A stretch of DNA of 64,000 nt from SZUA-309 sp965215995 (GTDB lineage Bacteria > Pseudomonadota > Gammaproteobacteria > Pseudomonadales > Azotimanducaceae): the NCBI GenBank assembly GCA_965215995.1, contig OZ244128.1, forward strand, positions 2,666,001-2,730,000, written 5' to 3'. A program made the position numbers and the translations under genes. Below are positions 36,224 through 45,542 of the stretch, in pieces (position 1 is the first letter of the stretch; each line of letters begins with the position of its first letter). Below the pieces are notes generated by a model, which was not told the origin of the DNA, did not search any database, and worked only from the letters and a program-made list of their open reading frames with translations.

Positions 36224-36256
36224 AAAAAGGCGGACCGGCCAGCTGGCCGATCCGCT
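36224..36256 (-). terminator. Intrinsic terminator after the 85-residue hypothetical gene
   Basis: On the minus strand the palindrome GGCCAGCTGGCC is flanked by GCGGA and TCCGC arms with one mismatched pair, forming a long stem, directly followed by CTTTTTA. Stem plus T tract is a typical rho-independent terminator, located 12 bases after the stop of the gene at 36268-36525. Confidence 0.75.
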
Positions 36257-36267
36257 CGCAAAGGGGA

Positions 36268-36525
36268 TCAGCCGGCGGCAGCCTGAGCAGGTCGGAGAGA
36301 TTCCTGGAGCGGCACCTCCACCACCAGAGAGCCTTCTTCGATGAGGATCTGACGGACATCAGTCATGGGCAGGTAGGTGATGCCCGGGCCATCCGGGGTG
36401 CGTCGGCTGCAGCGGGCCATGCCGGTCTCGGGATCTGTTCCGAGCACGAAGTGAATGGCGTCGTCGTGAGTGAACACGCGACCTAGAATCTGCGCTTCGA
36501 TAGAGCGTACGTATGCTTCAGTCAT
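36268..36525 (-). CDS. Small hypothetical protein, 85 residues
   Basis: ATG at 36525; the extension to 36540 adds five residues. The sequence has a mixed alpha/beta look (VRSIEAQILGRVFTHDDAIHFVLGTDPE) and ends in LQESLRPAQAAAG. No cysteine, metal or membrane motif stands out, and I do not recognise the family. It is followed by a convincing intrinsic terminator, which supports expression as a single gene on its own transcript. Confidence 0.55.
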   Translation of the reverse strand: MTEAYVRSIEAQILGRVFTHDDAIHFVLGTDPETGMARCSRRTPDGPGITYLPMTDVRQILIEEGSLVVEVPLQESLRPAQAAAG

Positions 36526-36653
36526 GGGCGCAGTATCCACAACGAGGCCGGTGTATTTTGTGAGCCAGGCACGGCCTTACAGGCGAGTTACAAAGCCATC
36601 GCTGGTTGCCGTTCGCCCTGGATTGCCCGCACCAGAGGCGTTTCAGGCCGTTG

Positions 36654-38912
36654 TCAGACCGGCTCGATACGTGCCGGTACCGTTTTGTGCCAGGGCGTGC
36701 CCACGTACTCGTCCATCATCTCGGAGGAGGTGAGTTCGTTGGGTGATGGTCCCGTCACCTTCAGGTTGCCGTCCTCATCCGGATAGGCCAGACCCATGCC
36801 ATTCGGCATGGCGATGTGACCCGGCGTCATTCGCTCGGAGAGCGCCACCAAAACGTCCATGCTGCCGCGCCGGGTTGTGATTCGTGCGGTCGCGCCGGCG
36901 CCCAGATTCAAGCGAGCCGCATCGTCGGGATGCACATGCAGAGCGCCGTCGAAGTCCTTCTTCCGCCACTCCGGATCCCGGAGGATGGTGTTGGCGGTAA
37001 AGGCGCGGCGTTCACCGGCGGAGAGCAGGAACGGATACTCGTCATTGGACGCCACCGGATCTTCTGCGCCCAGCCCGGTCGCATCGCTCAAGAACTCATC
37101 CAGCGCCAGATGGGCCTTGCCGCCGGGGAGTCGATTCCAGACATCCGACCATTCTTCGTGGCAGATCACCGCGCCGCTCTCTGCGTTGATGATGTGATCG
37201 AAAAGGGCGTCGCCCAGGGCCGTGCCTTCACCGCTCAAGCCCACAGCCTCAACGATCTTCCGATTACCCGCCGCAAACTGATGCGCCAGCGCCCAGACGG
37301 CGGCACCCGCCGACATTCCTTCCGGCAGATGCTTGCCCAGCGTCCGATACAGCAGGCCCGGGGCAATCGCCATGATGGACGGGTCTTCTGCCAGCTTGGC
37401 GAAGACGGCAGCCGTGAATCCGTCACGGCCCTGCTCGTCGAGCACCGCGTTCAGTTCCGCTTCCACGCCTTCCGGCACCGCACCCAATGCCTCGGCCAGG
37501 CGCATGTGGATTTCGGCTTCGTCCAGGGGGCCTTCGGGTGGCTCAAAGAGTGGTTTGCGGACGTGAAAATAGTTGTCGGGGAACTCCAGGGCGAAAAATG
37601 TGGCTTCTGCTTTCTCGTACTGGGAGGTGGCTGGAAGCACGTAATCCGCCTCTCGAGCGGTTTCCGTCATGGCCACGTCAACCACGACGCTCACCTCCAG
37701 CGCTCGCATGGCCTCCCGCCAACGTGGACTGTCGGCCAGACTGTGTACCGGGTTGCCGGATTCTATGAACATGGCTCGATATCGGTTCGGATGGTCGGTG
37801 AGGATCTCATCACAGATCACGTTGCAGGGAACGAGGCCGTTGATCAGGCGCGCCCCGACTACCGGGCTCACACCCGTCTCGCGCCCGGCTGCCAGATTGC
37901 CCAGACTGTTGCCGGTGTAGTGCGTGCCCGGACGGCCGAAGTTGCCGGTCAGCACCCAGACCAGCCGCTGAAGATAGCTCACCAGAGTAGAGTGACGATT
38001 CATCTGCACGCCGAGATCTTCGAGCACTGCGACGCCGGATGCTTTAGCGATCAGTCGCGTGGTGGCGCGAATCTGCGCCTCATCGATTCCTGACTTCGTG
38101 GCGCAGTCGGCGATGTCGACGGATTCGAAAACCTCGGCAACGGCTTTCAGCCCCTCGGCATGCTCGGTGAGCCAATCGTGGTCGACCAGGTCTTCCTGAA
38201 TCAGGGTTGCGACCATGCCGGCCAGCAACCAGGCATCGCTACCAGGTCTCACCGCCAGATGGATGTCGGCCAGGTCGGCGGTTTCCGTTCGCTTCGGGTC
38301 GATGACAATGAGCGTGCGCTCGGGATCCCTGGCGATCTCACGAACGGTGATTCGAGCCCTGGGGATGCCATGTGAGTGCCAGGGATTCTTGCCGAGGAAC
38401 ACGGCCACTTCGGCATGTTCGAAATCGCCATGCGGCCAGCCGCCGAACATCCTGTCTGCCACCCAGAACTCGCCCGTCTTCTCCTGGGCCAGCGCGTTGG
38501 AACGATATTGCATTCCCAATGGCGCCATGCTGGTGCGGGAATAGCCACCACCCAGGTGATTACCCTGACCGCCGCCGCCGTAGTAGAAGATCTTGTCGCC
38601 GCCGTGCGTCTCACGGATAGCGCCGAGTTTGGCGGCGATTTCGCTGATGGCGGTGTCCCAGTCGATTGGCTCGTAGCTGCCATCGGGTCTCCGGCGCAGC
38701 GGTGAAAGTATTCGGTCTGCCCGGTTCTGGTAATAGTTCAGGCGTGACGCCTTGTTGCAGAGATAGCCTTTGCTGGCGGGATGGTCCTCGTCACCCTTGG
38801 TACGGGCAATGCTGGTGCCGTCTTCGGTCAGCTGCACCTTCACGCCGCAGTTCAGGGAGCAGAGGATGCAGGCTGTGGATTTCCACTCGCCCTCGTTGGT
38901 CTGCTTTGCCAT
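36654..38912 (-). CDS. Molybdopterin oxidoreductase (formate-dehydrogenase-like, no Cys/Sec ligand visible)
   Basis: 752 residues from the ATG at 38912, after GAGAGGACG. The N-terminal 4Fe-4S site CILCSLNC (C-x2-C-x3-C) with a fourth Cys in KGYLCNKAS is complete, followed by the Molybdopterin and C-terminal MoCo-binding domains. At the position of the Mo-ligating Cys or Sec of FdhF/NapA (RVCHGPS-type motif) this protein has SNALAQEKTG, with no Cys, Sec or Ser. The substrate is therefore uncertain, and formate oxidation should not be assumed. No electron-transfer subunit or twin-arginine leader adjoins it, so it is probably cytoplasmic. Confidence 0.85.
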   Translation of the reverse strand: MAKQTNEGEWKSTACILCSLNCGVKVQLTEDGTSIARTKGDEDHPASKGYLCNKASRLNYYQNRADRILSPLRRRPDGSYEPIDWDTAISEIAAKLGAIRETHGGDKIFYYGGGGQGNHLGGGYSRTSMAPLGMQYRSNALAQEKTGEFWVADRMFGGWPHGDFEHAEVAVFLGKNPWHSHGIPRARITVREIARDPERTLIVIDPKRTETADLADIHLAVRPGSDAWLLAGMVATLIQEDLVDHDWLTEHAEGLKAVAEVFESVDIADCATKSGIDEAQIRATTRLIAKASGVAVLEDLGVQMNRHSTLVSYLQRLVWVLTGNFGRPGTHYTGNSLGNLAAGRETGVSPVVGARLINGLVPCNVICDEILTDHPNRYRAMFIESGNPVHSLADSPRWREAMRALEVSVVVDVAMTETAREADYVLPATSQYEKAEATFFALEFPDNYFHVRKPLFEPPEGPLDEAEIHMRLAEALGAVPEGVEAELNAVLDEQGRDGFTAAVFAKLAEDPSIMAIAPGLLYRTLGKHLPEGMSAGAAVWALAHQFAAGNRKIVEAVGLSGEGTALGDALFDHIINAESGAVICHEEWSDVWNRLPGGKAHLALDEFLSDATGLGAEDPVASNDEYPFLLSAGERRAFTANTILRDPEWRKKDFDGALHVHPDDAARLNLGAGATARITTRRGSMDVLVALSERMTPGHIAMPNGMGLAYPDEDGNLKVTGPSPNELTSSEMMDEYVGTPWHKTVPARIEPV

Positions 38913-39038
38913 CAGTATCGTCCTCTCCAGATGCCGGATCAGCAGTGTGCCGGTGAAACGAGCAAGGGAGCAAGCTGCCACGGTCAGGACTCAAGCTCTG
39001 CTACTCTTGTGTTTTGACGACCTGGGGCCTTGAACGCC

Positions 39039-39776
39039 ATGTCCGAAACCGACGGGCCGAAACACAAGAACGATATCTACGGGGATGACCTGAAAGCGAA
39101 AGGAGACAGCACACCGGCCATTCCAGCTGCCACGGTGGTGCTGCTCCGGGACGATCCGGATCCTCGTGTGCTCATGCTGCACAAAACTTCGAAAATCGCC
39201 TTCGGAGGGATGTGGGTGTTCCCGGGCGGTCGAATCGACCCCGAAGATCACCCAGAGGATGGGGATCTTGATGTGGCCGCGAGAAACGCGGCGGCTCGAG
39301 AGACCATGGAGGAAGCGGGAATACCCTCAAAACCGGACGACTTCGTCTGGTTCGCGCACTGGACACCACCGGCGATCACCCCGAAACGCTTTGCAACCTG
39401 GTTCTTCGCCGCAGAAGCGGGTGGGCACGACGTGGTGATCGACGGTGGGGAGATTCAGGACCATGAGTGGTTGAAGCCCGCGCGTGCGCTCGAGCGTCAT
39501 GCGGCCGGTGAGATCGATCTGGCGCCTCCTACCTGGATCACCCTGCATCAGCTTTCGCTGTACGACAGCACGGCGGAGATCCTGAACAAGTTGCGCGGCT
39601 TTCAGACCAAGGTCTATGAGACGAAGATCAGCAAGGACGCAACAGGCGTGCGCGTGGCCATGTGGACGGGAGATGCAGGCTATCCGTCCGGAGATGGCAC
39701 GGTAGCTGGTGCGCGCCATAGACTGGTGATGAAGCCGGACGGCTTCGTGTTCGAGAACACCGTGGAGGTCTACTGA
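39039..39776 (+). CDS. Nudix hydrolase
   Basis: 245 residues from the ATG at 39039 (an upstream TTG at 39030 is also in frame). The Nudix box is present though stretched: GGRIDPEDHPED, then AARETMEEAGI supplies the REUxEExGU metal-binding helix, with about ten extra residues in the loop. Such long-loop Nudix proteins often act on CoA or nucleotide-diphosphate substrates; this one cannot be assigned. Convergent with the OMP gene. Confidence 0.82.
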   Translation: MSETDGPKHKNDIYGDDLKAKGDSTPAIPAATVVLLRDDPDPRVLMLHKTSKIAFGGMWVFPGGRIDPEDHPEDGDLDVAARNAAARETMEEAGIPSKPDDFVWFAHWTPPAITPKRFATWFFAAEAGGHDVVIDGGEIQDHEWLKPARALERHAAGEIDLAPPTWITLHQLSLYDSTAEILNKLRGFQTKVYETKISKDATGVRVAMWTGDAGYPSGDGTVAGARHRLVMKPDGFVFENTVEVY

Positions 39777-39793
39777 TCTCCGTCTGGATCAGT
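39772..39793. terminator. Hairpin between convergent Nudix and OMP genes
   Basis: Seven base pairs (ACTGATC with GATCAGT) around an eight-base loop, containing the Nudix stop and the OMP stop. No T tract, so termination in either direction is only suggested by its position. Confidence 0.4.
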
Positions 39794-40454
39794 TGAACAT
39801 CCAGCCGAGCTCGATTTTCCACATGTCCAGCTTGGGGTCGGCGCTGTCCTGATTGCTGTCGAGAAAGATGCGATTGACGCTGCCCTTGAGGAACATTCGG
39901 TTCTGGAATTCATAGCGGAGCCCCAGGCCGGCATTCCAGGAGAAGCTGGTGTCGTTGTAGGTGGAATAGAAGTTGGCACAGACGTACCCCCACCAGGGAT
40001 CCCACCAGCAGCCGGTGGACGGCGGGCCATCTGCCACGTTCGAGTCGACGTTCGTCCAACCTAGCCCGAGTTGCACGTACGGTGTGAAGTTGCCCTTCAT
40101 GATGTTGTAGGTGCCGTTCACCGCGCCATTGAAGATGGTGGCTTTGTGGTCGATGGAGAAGGGATCTTCGTCGTCGTCATCGGGGACTATCACCGCCGTG
40201 TACTTCGGCTTCACGAAGCTGCCGTCGAAGCCTAAGGACAGATGCTCGTTGAAGTTGTAGGTGATGCCGAAGGCCCAGCCTGTGGCGCTGTCGAAGTCGA
40301 CGCTGGAGCCGTTCTCGCCATCGGATGAATCGGAAGCCGTACCGATCAGCTGGATGGTGGCTTCCCAGTTATTACCGCGGTCGGAGGCCACCACGTTCCC
40401 TGCGAGCAGTGTGGCCGCGACGACTGCCGCGACCATAAGTGCTTTTCCTTGCAT
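39789..40454 (-). CDS. Outer-membrane beta-barrel protein, OmpW-like
   Basis: 221 residues with a signal peptide (about 1-23, ending VVA). Alternating hydrophobic strands and FGITYNFNEHLSLGFDGSF and YVQLGLGWTNV patterns, with terminal IELGWMFN ending in an aromatic residue, indicate an 8-stranded barrel of the OmpW/OmpX type. An unusual loop GCWWDPWWGYVCANF holds two cysteines that could form a disulfide, and an acidic PDDDDED loop may bind cations. No operon partner. Confidence 0.76.
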   Translation of the reverse strand: MQGKALMVAAVVAATLLAGNVVASDRGNNWEATIQLIGTASDSSDGENGSSVDFDSATGWAFGITYNFNEHLSLGFDGSFVKPKYTAVIVPDDDDEDPFSIDHKATIFNGAVNGTYNIMKGNFTPYVQLGLGWTNVDSNVADGPPSTGCWWDPWWGYVCANFYSTYNDTSFSWNAGLGLRYEFQNRMFLKGSVNRIFLDSNQDSADPKLDMWKIELGWMFN

Positions 40455-40563
40455 GCTGCTTGTCCCTTGCTTCGAAGTGGCGCGCAGTTTACGCGAACGC
40501 GCCCAAAACTGAAGCGGGCTCGGACTTCATGTTGGACGCACTCTTCCTAACGGTTGTTTGGCG

Positions 40564-41763
40564 TCAGGGACTTAGATTGAAAGTCATTTCCGCATAGGTG
40601 TCCGGTGCCGTGAGCGCATTGCGTACCCGAACGTCCAGTGCGAGGCGGTCTGCACGCTGCTTGACCCTGAGACGATAGGTGTCGCTGGAGTGCGGCGGTA
40701 TCACCAGCGTGTTGGCGCCGTTGATGTAGGTGTGCTCGGAGAGGTTTTCCAGAACAAAGGTCGCATCAGAAGTGTTCGTCAGTTCGAGCTCCAGAACTGA
40801 GCTCTCGCCGCGCCAGCTGGCGTTGGTCGCCATGAGAGAAGCGTCCAGCAACGGCAGCAGATCCCGCTCGCGGCCGAACAGCAGGTTCTTGAACCAGACA
40901 ACCGTGCGGCCTTCCATCAACGCAGCATGAATAGACTCTGCCGACCGCGCCTTCGCCAGGACCAGGTTTACGGGTCTGTGATCACCGGCATGGGGCGGAT
41001 AGTCCCAGTCGATCAGATTGTGCACATCGGAAACGCCGACCAGTGTGAGGTCGTGATCCAGAGCGATCTGAAAGGCTTCCGGCGAGTAGGTGTTGCCGTT
41101 GGCGATCTCTATGCCGTGCAGGTTGCCGGCTCGAACAGCCTGCGTGTGGAAATCGGTCATCGTGGCCATCTGGTTCGGCAGTTGCCACCAGGCGTGATTC
41201 CAGAAGACGAACGCCCCCTGATCGTTGGCAGCCTCCAACACTTCCTCCGCCGGCCATTGTCCGGACTGCATGTAGTAGTCGCGCATATCGAAGGGTTCGG
41301 AAGGCGTGCCGCGCTGGAGCAACGCGTTGGCATCATCAATGAACACGGCATTCATGTGGCCGATGGGTTCCGAGCGGGTGATCTCGGAACCGGCGATGAT
41401 CATGAGATCCGATCCTTCGGGCAGGCTTGCTACGGCTTCCTCGTACGCCCGGTTCCTGTCTTCGTGCGGAATGTCTGCGAGGTGTGGCTGCCACTCGAGA
41501 TGCTCGGTTATGGCGATGGCATCGAGACCATCCCTTATCGCTTCACCTACCCGTATGCGTGGCCAGACGTGGCCATCGGAAAACACCGAGTGGGTGTGCA
41601 GGTCCACGGACAGAGTCAGGCGCTCGGCGGTGTCCGGAAAGCTGATCTCCCGACCTGGTATGTTGTTGTCCGGCACGCTGGCCCGCTCGTGAGCAGAGAC
41701 CAGCTGCACACCGACGATAAGCAGCGCCGCGACTGTTGCGAGTCTGACGATGATCCCCTTCAT
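40564..41763 (-). CDS. Secreted PHP-domain phosphoesterase-like protein
   Basis: 399 residues with a signal peptide (about 1-24). PHP metal-ligand motif DLHTHSVFSDG comes near residue 54, followed by DAIAITEHLEW and further His/Asp/Glu ligands (ITRSEPIGHMN, GVSDVHNLIDW). The fold is the trimetal PHP phosphoesterase barrel, better known in DNA polymerase and histidinol phosphatase; exported forms with a C-terminal beta domain as here (FVLENLSEHTYINGA) may cleave extracellular phosphoesters. Divergent from the amidohydrolase gene. Confidence 0.83.
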   Translation of the reverse strand: MKGIIVRLATVAALLIVGVQLVSAHERASVPDNNIPGREISFPDTAERLTLSVDLHTHSVFSDGHVWPRIRVGEAIRDGLDAIAITEHLEWQPHLADIPHEDRNRAYEEAVASLPEGSDLMIIAGSEITRSEPIGHMNAVFIDDANALLQRGTPSEPFDMRDYYMQSGQWPAEEVLEAANDQGAFVFWNHAWWQLPNQMATMTDFHTQAVRAGNLHGIEIANGNTYSPEAFQIALDHDLTLVGVSDVHNLIDWDYPPHAGDHRPVNLVLAKARSAESIHAALMEGRTVVWFKNLLFGRERDLLPLLDASLMATNASWRGESSVLELELTNTSDATFVLENLSEHTYINGANTLVIPPHSSDTYRLRVKQRADRLALDVRVRNALTAPDTYAEMTFNLSP

Positions 41764-41832
41764 ATCACCTCCCTCCGATACAGATGCTCATAGTAAAGTA
41801 GAGCTGGAGCTGTTTGCAGGGGGGATTGATGT

Positions 41833-43515
41833 ATGAGCAGGCCAAAAATCAGCCGGCGTCGGGTCGTGCGGGGAATGGGTGCTGCTGCCGCGCTTGGAGC
41901 GTTGCCTGGCGCTGGCCAGGCGAGCTCGGCGCTGGGAAAGGCGACGCTGATCGTCCGTGGGGCCGCTTTTCACACCATAGACCCCGGATTCACCAACGTG
42001 GAAGCGATGGCCGTGCGTGGCGATCGCATTCTGGCCCTTGGCAGCGCTTCCGAGATCGACGCACTGCGGGGGAGCAATACCTGGGTGATTGACGGCAGAG
42101 GGCTGACTGTCACCCCGGGTTTCATCGATGCCCACAGCCACCCACTCATGTTCAACGAAGCCATCAGCGTGGATGTGAACGTACGTAAAATCACCGAGGT
42201 GCAAACCCTGCTTGCCGGTCAGGCAGACCGTACTCCGCCGGGCCGCTGGGTGCAGGCGCACATGTATGACGACACCAAATTCGAGGAAGGTCGCCCGTTG
42301 AATCGGGACGACATCGACATGGTGGTGCAATCTCACCCCGTGATGGTCCGGCATCGGGGCGGCCATACCGGGGTAGTGAACTCGAAAGCCTTCGAAATTG
42401 CTGGCGTGAACGACCAGACGCCGGATCCAGAGGGTGGTCGCTTCTTCCGGGAAGACGGCCGGCTCACCGGCAAGGTAGCTGAGCACGCCATGGACGTGTT
42501 CCAGACTGTGGGTGAATGGCCTACGGTGGACCGGGAAACCAATCGTAAGGGTGCCAGCCTGATGTCCAGGCGCATGGCAGCCGCCGGACTCACCAGCACC
42601 ACGGATGCGTTCGGTTCGGATGAAGCCTGGGTTGCCTACGTGGACGCGCTTGCCCGGGACGAGCTGCACTTCCGGTTGGCCTTTATGCCGGGTGGGAACG
42701 CGCCGATCTTCGAGACGATGAAGTCCATGGGCATCCGCTCGGGCTTCGGCAACAACATGTTGCGGGTGGGGGCGGTGAAGTATGCAGCCGATGGGAGTGC
42801 CTCGGAGCGGACCATGCGGATGAGCACGCCGTTCGAAGGTACGGACGACTACGGCATCCTGACCATGAGTCAGGCTCAGATAGACGATGCGGTGGACGAT
42901 GCCGTCGCCAGCGGATTCCGGATCGGCATTCATGCCAACGGGGATGTGACCATCGATATGGTGCTGAATGCGTACGAACGGGTGCTCAAGGACTGGCAAG
43001 GGCCGAACCCGCGCTTTCGGATCGAGCACTGCTCGCTGGTCAACCCGGACCTGCTCGCGCGCATCAAGGCTGCCGGTGTGGTGCCTACGCCCTTTTACAC
43101 CTATGCCCATTATCACGGTAACAAGTGGCCGGACTATGGCACCGAGCGAATGAACAGCATGTTCGCCCATCGATCGTTCATCGATTACGGCATCCCGGTG
43201 GCGCCTGCTTCGGACTTCACCCCGGGTCCTTACGAGCCGATGATGGCGCTCGAGAGCATGGTCACGCGAAAGGACGTCAAGGGCCGAGTCTGGGGCGAGA
43301 AGCAGCGGATCAGCATCGAAGAAGCACTACAGGTGTGCACCATCAACGGCGCCTACGCTTCGTTCGAAGAAGAGAGCAAAGGATCGCTGACGCCGGGTAA
43401 GCTGGCCGACTTCGTGCTGCTGGATGCAGACCCGGTCAGACAGGATCCGGAGGCGCTGCAGGAAATCAACGTGGTTGCCACCTATCTCGGCGGCAGAGCC
43501 GCCTACGAAGCCTGA
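41833..43515 (+). CDS. Amidohydrolase (YtcJ-like) with Tat leader
   Basis: 560 residues; SRRRVVRGMGAAAALGALPG is a Tat-type signal. The metal-dependent amidohydrolase barrel is shown by TPGFIDAHSHP for the first HxH site, GIHANGD and EHCSLVNPD for later histidines, and FTPGPYEPM near the acidic end. YtcJ-type enzymes hydrolyse amide or ester bonds of unknown substrate. It overlaps nothing, and is followed 27 bases later by an alpha/beta hydrolase, which could act on the product. Confidence 0.86.
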   Translation: MSRPKISRRRVVRGMGAAAALGALPGAGQASSALGKATLIVRGAAFHTIDPGFTNVEAMAVRGDRILALGSASEIDALRGSNTWVIDGRGLTVTPGFIDAHSHPLMFNEAISVDVNVRKITEVQTLLAGQADRTPPGRWVQAHMYDDTKFEEGRPLNRDDIDMVVQSHPVMVRHRGGHTGVVNSKAFEIAGVNDQTPDPEGGRFFREDGRLTGKVAEHAMDVFQTVGEWPTVDRETNRKGASLMSRRMAAAGLTSTTDAFGSDEAWVAYVDALARDELHFRLAFMPGGNAPIFETMKSMGIRSGFGNNMLRVGAVKYAADGSASERTMRMSTPFEGTDDYGILTMSQAQIDDAVDDAVASGFRIGIHANGDVTIDMVLNAYERVLKDWQGPNPRFRIEHCSLVNPDLLARIKAAGVVPTPFYTYAHYHGNKWPDYGTERMNSMFAHRSFIDYGIPVAPASDFTPGPYEPMMALESMVTRKDVKGRVWGEKQRISIEEALQVCTINGAYASFEEESKGSLTPGKLADFVLLDADPVRQDPEALQEINVVATYLGGRAAYEA

Positions 43516-43542
43516 TCACAGATACAGAAGAAGGAGACACTC

Positions 43543-44577
43543 ATGGGTTCCAGCATTTCCACAGATCCGCGGCTTGATCCACGAATCAAAGCCATGATGG
43601 GTGCCATGCCGGAGATGGAGGCCAACGACGCGGAGAGTCGGGAGCAGCTTCTTGCCGAAGCTGCCAGCGAGGAGGCGATCGCCGCACGTGAAGCCATGGC
43701 CGGATTCATGGACATGGTCGACAACGAGGAGGTGGCGCCTTCAGCTGGGCTGACCATCAGTACCAGATCCTTCACCTCGTCGCCGGATGGCAACGAGATA
43801 AAGATCCAGTTCATTCGACCGGAAGGTGACGAGATCCTGCCCTGTGTCTACTACATCCACGGTGGCGGCATGCAGACCATGTCCTGCTTTGACGGTATGT
43901 ACCGGGCCTGGGGCAAGGTGATCGCCGCCCAGGGTGTCGCGGTTGCCATGGTGGATTTCCGCAATTGCCTGGTTGCATCGTCTGCGCCTGAAGTCGAGCC
44001 CTTTCCAGCCGGGCTGAACGACTGTGTCTCAGGCGTGAAGTGGGTGCACGCGAATGCCGCTGAGCTCGGCATCGATCCGGATCATCTGATCGTTGCTGGC
44101 GAGAGCGGCGGTGGCAACCTGACCCTGGCCACGGGTTTGAAGCTCAAGCAGGATGGTGATCAGGGTCTGATCAAGGGCCTGTATGCGCTCTGCCCGTATA
44201 TCGCCGGTCACTGGCCGCAGGATCGATTCCCGTCCTCCGTCGAGAACAATGGCATTCTCCTCAACCTGCACGACAATCGCGGACGCCTCGCCTATGGCAT
44301 AGAAGCCTTCGAAGCGGAGAATCCGCTCGCCTGGCCGAGCTTTGCCTCAGAGGCCGATGTTGCCGGGTTGGTGCCGACGGTGATCAGCGTCAACGAGTGC
44401 GATCCGCTCCGGGATGAAGGCATCGAGTTCTACCGGCTGCTACTGCGCGCCGGGGTGCCCGCCCGTTGCCGGCAGGTGATGGGCACCAGCCACGGCGTGG
44501 AGATCTTTGTGATTGCCTGCCCGGACGTGAGCAGGGAAACAGCGGGCAGCATCGCTCAGTTTGCCCGGGAAGCCTGA
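43543..44577 (+). CDS. Alpha/beta hydrolase, hormone-sensitive-lipase group
   Basis: 344 residues. The HGGG oxyanion motif begins at His106 (YIHGGGMQTMS), and GESGGG with Ser188 is the nucleophile; SVNECDPLRDEG and GTSHGVEIF supply Asp and His. The first ~70 residues are a helical cap region. Such family IV esterases usually hydrolyse short acyl esters. Strong AGAAGGAGACAC ribosome-binding site before the ATG. Probably co-transcribed with the amidohydrolase. Confidence 0.87.
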   Translation: MGSSISTDPRLDPRIKAMMGAMPEMEANDAESREQLLAEAASEEAIAAREAMAGFMDMVDNEEVAPSAGLTISTRSFTSSPDGNEIKIQFIRPEGDEILPCVYYIHGGGMQTMSCFDGMYRAWGKVIAAQGVAVAMVDFRNCLVASSAPEVEPFPAGLNDCVSGVKWVHANAAELGIDPDHLIVAGESGGGNLTLATGLKLKQDGDQGLIKGLYALCPYIAGHWPQDRFPSSVENNGILLNLHDNRGRLAYGIEAFEAENPLAWPSFASEADVAGLVPTVISVNECDPLRDEGIEFYRLLLRAGVPARCRQVMGTSHGVEIFVIACPDVSRETAGSIAQFAREA

Positions 44578-44721
44578 TCGGGGCTGGGGTGTCAGTCTGG
44601 TGAGCGAAACGCGTTTGTGCTCGGGCTTGAATTCGGCACACGCACACCGACGCCGCTGGCGTCCTGAAAGGGCCTGAGGGAAAACTGCTGAAAACGGTGC
44701 GCAGTGCGGCGCACCGGAACG

Positions 44722-44746
44722 GAGCGCGCCCGCTATGGGCGCTCTC
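44722..44746 (-). terminator. Hairpin downstream of the SutA-like gene
   Basis: On the minus strand, four bases after the SutA-like stop, GAGAGCGCCC and GGGCGCGCTC pair with one mismatch around a five-base loop. No strong T tract follows, so it may be a terminator or a 3'-end stabiliser. Confidence 0.45.
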
Positions 44747-44750
44747 CGCC

Positions 44751-44933
44751 TCAGCGCTTGCGGGTCCGGCTGATGACGATGTGCTTGCTGCGGCCCAGGT
44801 TATCCTGGCCGCTGACACCCGTCGGGACCTGCTCGATCTTTTTTCCGGAATCCAGGAAAGCCTGGACATCATCGGCAAGCGTCTTGCGACGCTCGCGACT
44901 GGAAAGCTCGTTCTGGCTGGACTTGGCTGCCAT
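44751..44933 (-). CDS. SutA-like small basic protein
   Basis: 60 residues: SSRERRKTLADDVQAFLDSGKKIEQVPTG followed by a basic tail. The central DVQAFLxxGKKIxxVPxGV core is like the RNA-polymerase-binding protein SutA of Pseudomonas, which modulates transcription in slow-growing cells, although that protein has an acidic N-terminus not present here. Lies 11 bases after the RRM protein gene, so the two are likely co-transcribed. Function assignment is tentative. Confidence 0.6.
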   Translation of the reverse strand: MAAKSSQNELSSRERRKTLADDVQAFLDSGKKIEQVPTGVSGQDNLGRSKHIVISRTRKR

Positions 44934-44944
44934 GGCTCAGCCGC

Positions 44945-45214
44945 TTAGTAGCGACCACCTCCACCGCCGCCGCCACGTGGACGTTGCTCATTGGCTTCGT
45001 TCACGCGCAGGGCTCGGCCGCCCATGTCTTTTCCGTTCAGCTCTTCCATGGCCCGCTGGCCATCAGCCATCTCCACGAAGCCGAAGCCGCGAGAGCGGCC
45101 GGTTTCCCGGTCTGTGATCACGCGAGCGGAATCTACAGGTCCGATGGTGGCAAAGAGTTCCTCGAGCTCTGCATCAGTCGTGCTCCAGGGAAGGTTTCCT
45201 ACGTACAGTTTCAT
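44945..45214 (-). CDS. Single-RRM RNA-binding protein
   Basis: 89 residues. RNP2 is LYVGNLPW (3-10) and RNP1 is RGFGFVEM near residue 43, both with the aromatic residues that stack on RNA. The C-terminal RPRGGGGGGGRY tail is a glycine-rich extension. Cyanobacterial and proteobacterial proteins of this type bind mRNA and often rise under cold or stress. The 5' region is long (about 300 bases without a gene), which is usual for cold-responsive messages. Confidence 0.88.
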   Translation of the reverse strand: MKLYVGNLPWSTTDAELEELFATIGPVDSARVITDRETGRSRGFGFVEMADGQRAMEELNGKDMGGRALRVNEANEQRPRGGGGGGGRY

Positions 45215-45542
45215 TCAAGTATCCGTTTGAGTCGCCACGAGGGCTATTAATAAGGCTTTGTGGTGCGCAATCCCGCTTGTCCGCACTACGGTTAGTTTTG
45301 TTAAGAAGCGAGCCGACAACTGACGGAAAACACTGGAGAGCATGACCGGGAGAAGATCGGGGCGGGCGTTTCTATGGCTCCAGTATAGCGGAATCCCGCG
45401 TCCCGGCTAGCCCTGGCCCAGGGAAGGCTCAACCAGCCACCTCGCTCGGCACGCTGATCTGGCCCAGGACTTCGAAAACTCGAACTGAGCGGCTGCCAAA
45501 TACGAGTTTTTATGATGGCTAGGTGCAGCCAGACTTGTCTGC
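45215..45542. other. Intergenic region upstream of the RRM gene
   Basis: 328 bases without a convincing gene. The part next to the RRM start is AT-richer (TTAGTTTTGTTAAGAAG on the plus strand), consistent with a promoter and leader for the RRM mRNA. No recognisable riboswitch or small-RNA signature was found. The far end, near 45406-45540, may still contain decayed upstream sequence of the exchanger remnant. Confidence 0.5.

Noticed and set aside
36816..38093. 425-codon plus-strand open frame
   Set aside because: Shadow of the molybdopterin oxidoreductase; no recognisable domain.
36654..38912. Sec-type formate dehydrogenase
   Set aside because: No in-frame UGA, and the Cys/Sec motif is replaced by a non-ligating sequence.
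41788..43170. 460-codon minus-strand open frame
   Set aside because: Shadow of the amidohydrolase gene; high-GC codon bias opens the reverse frame.
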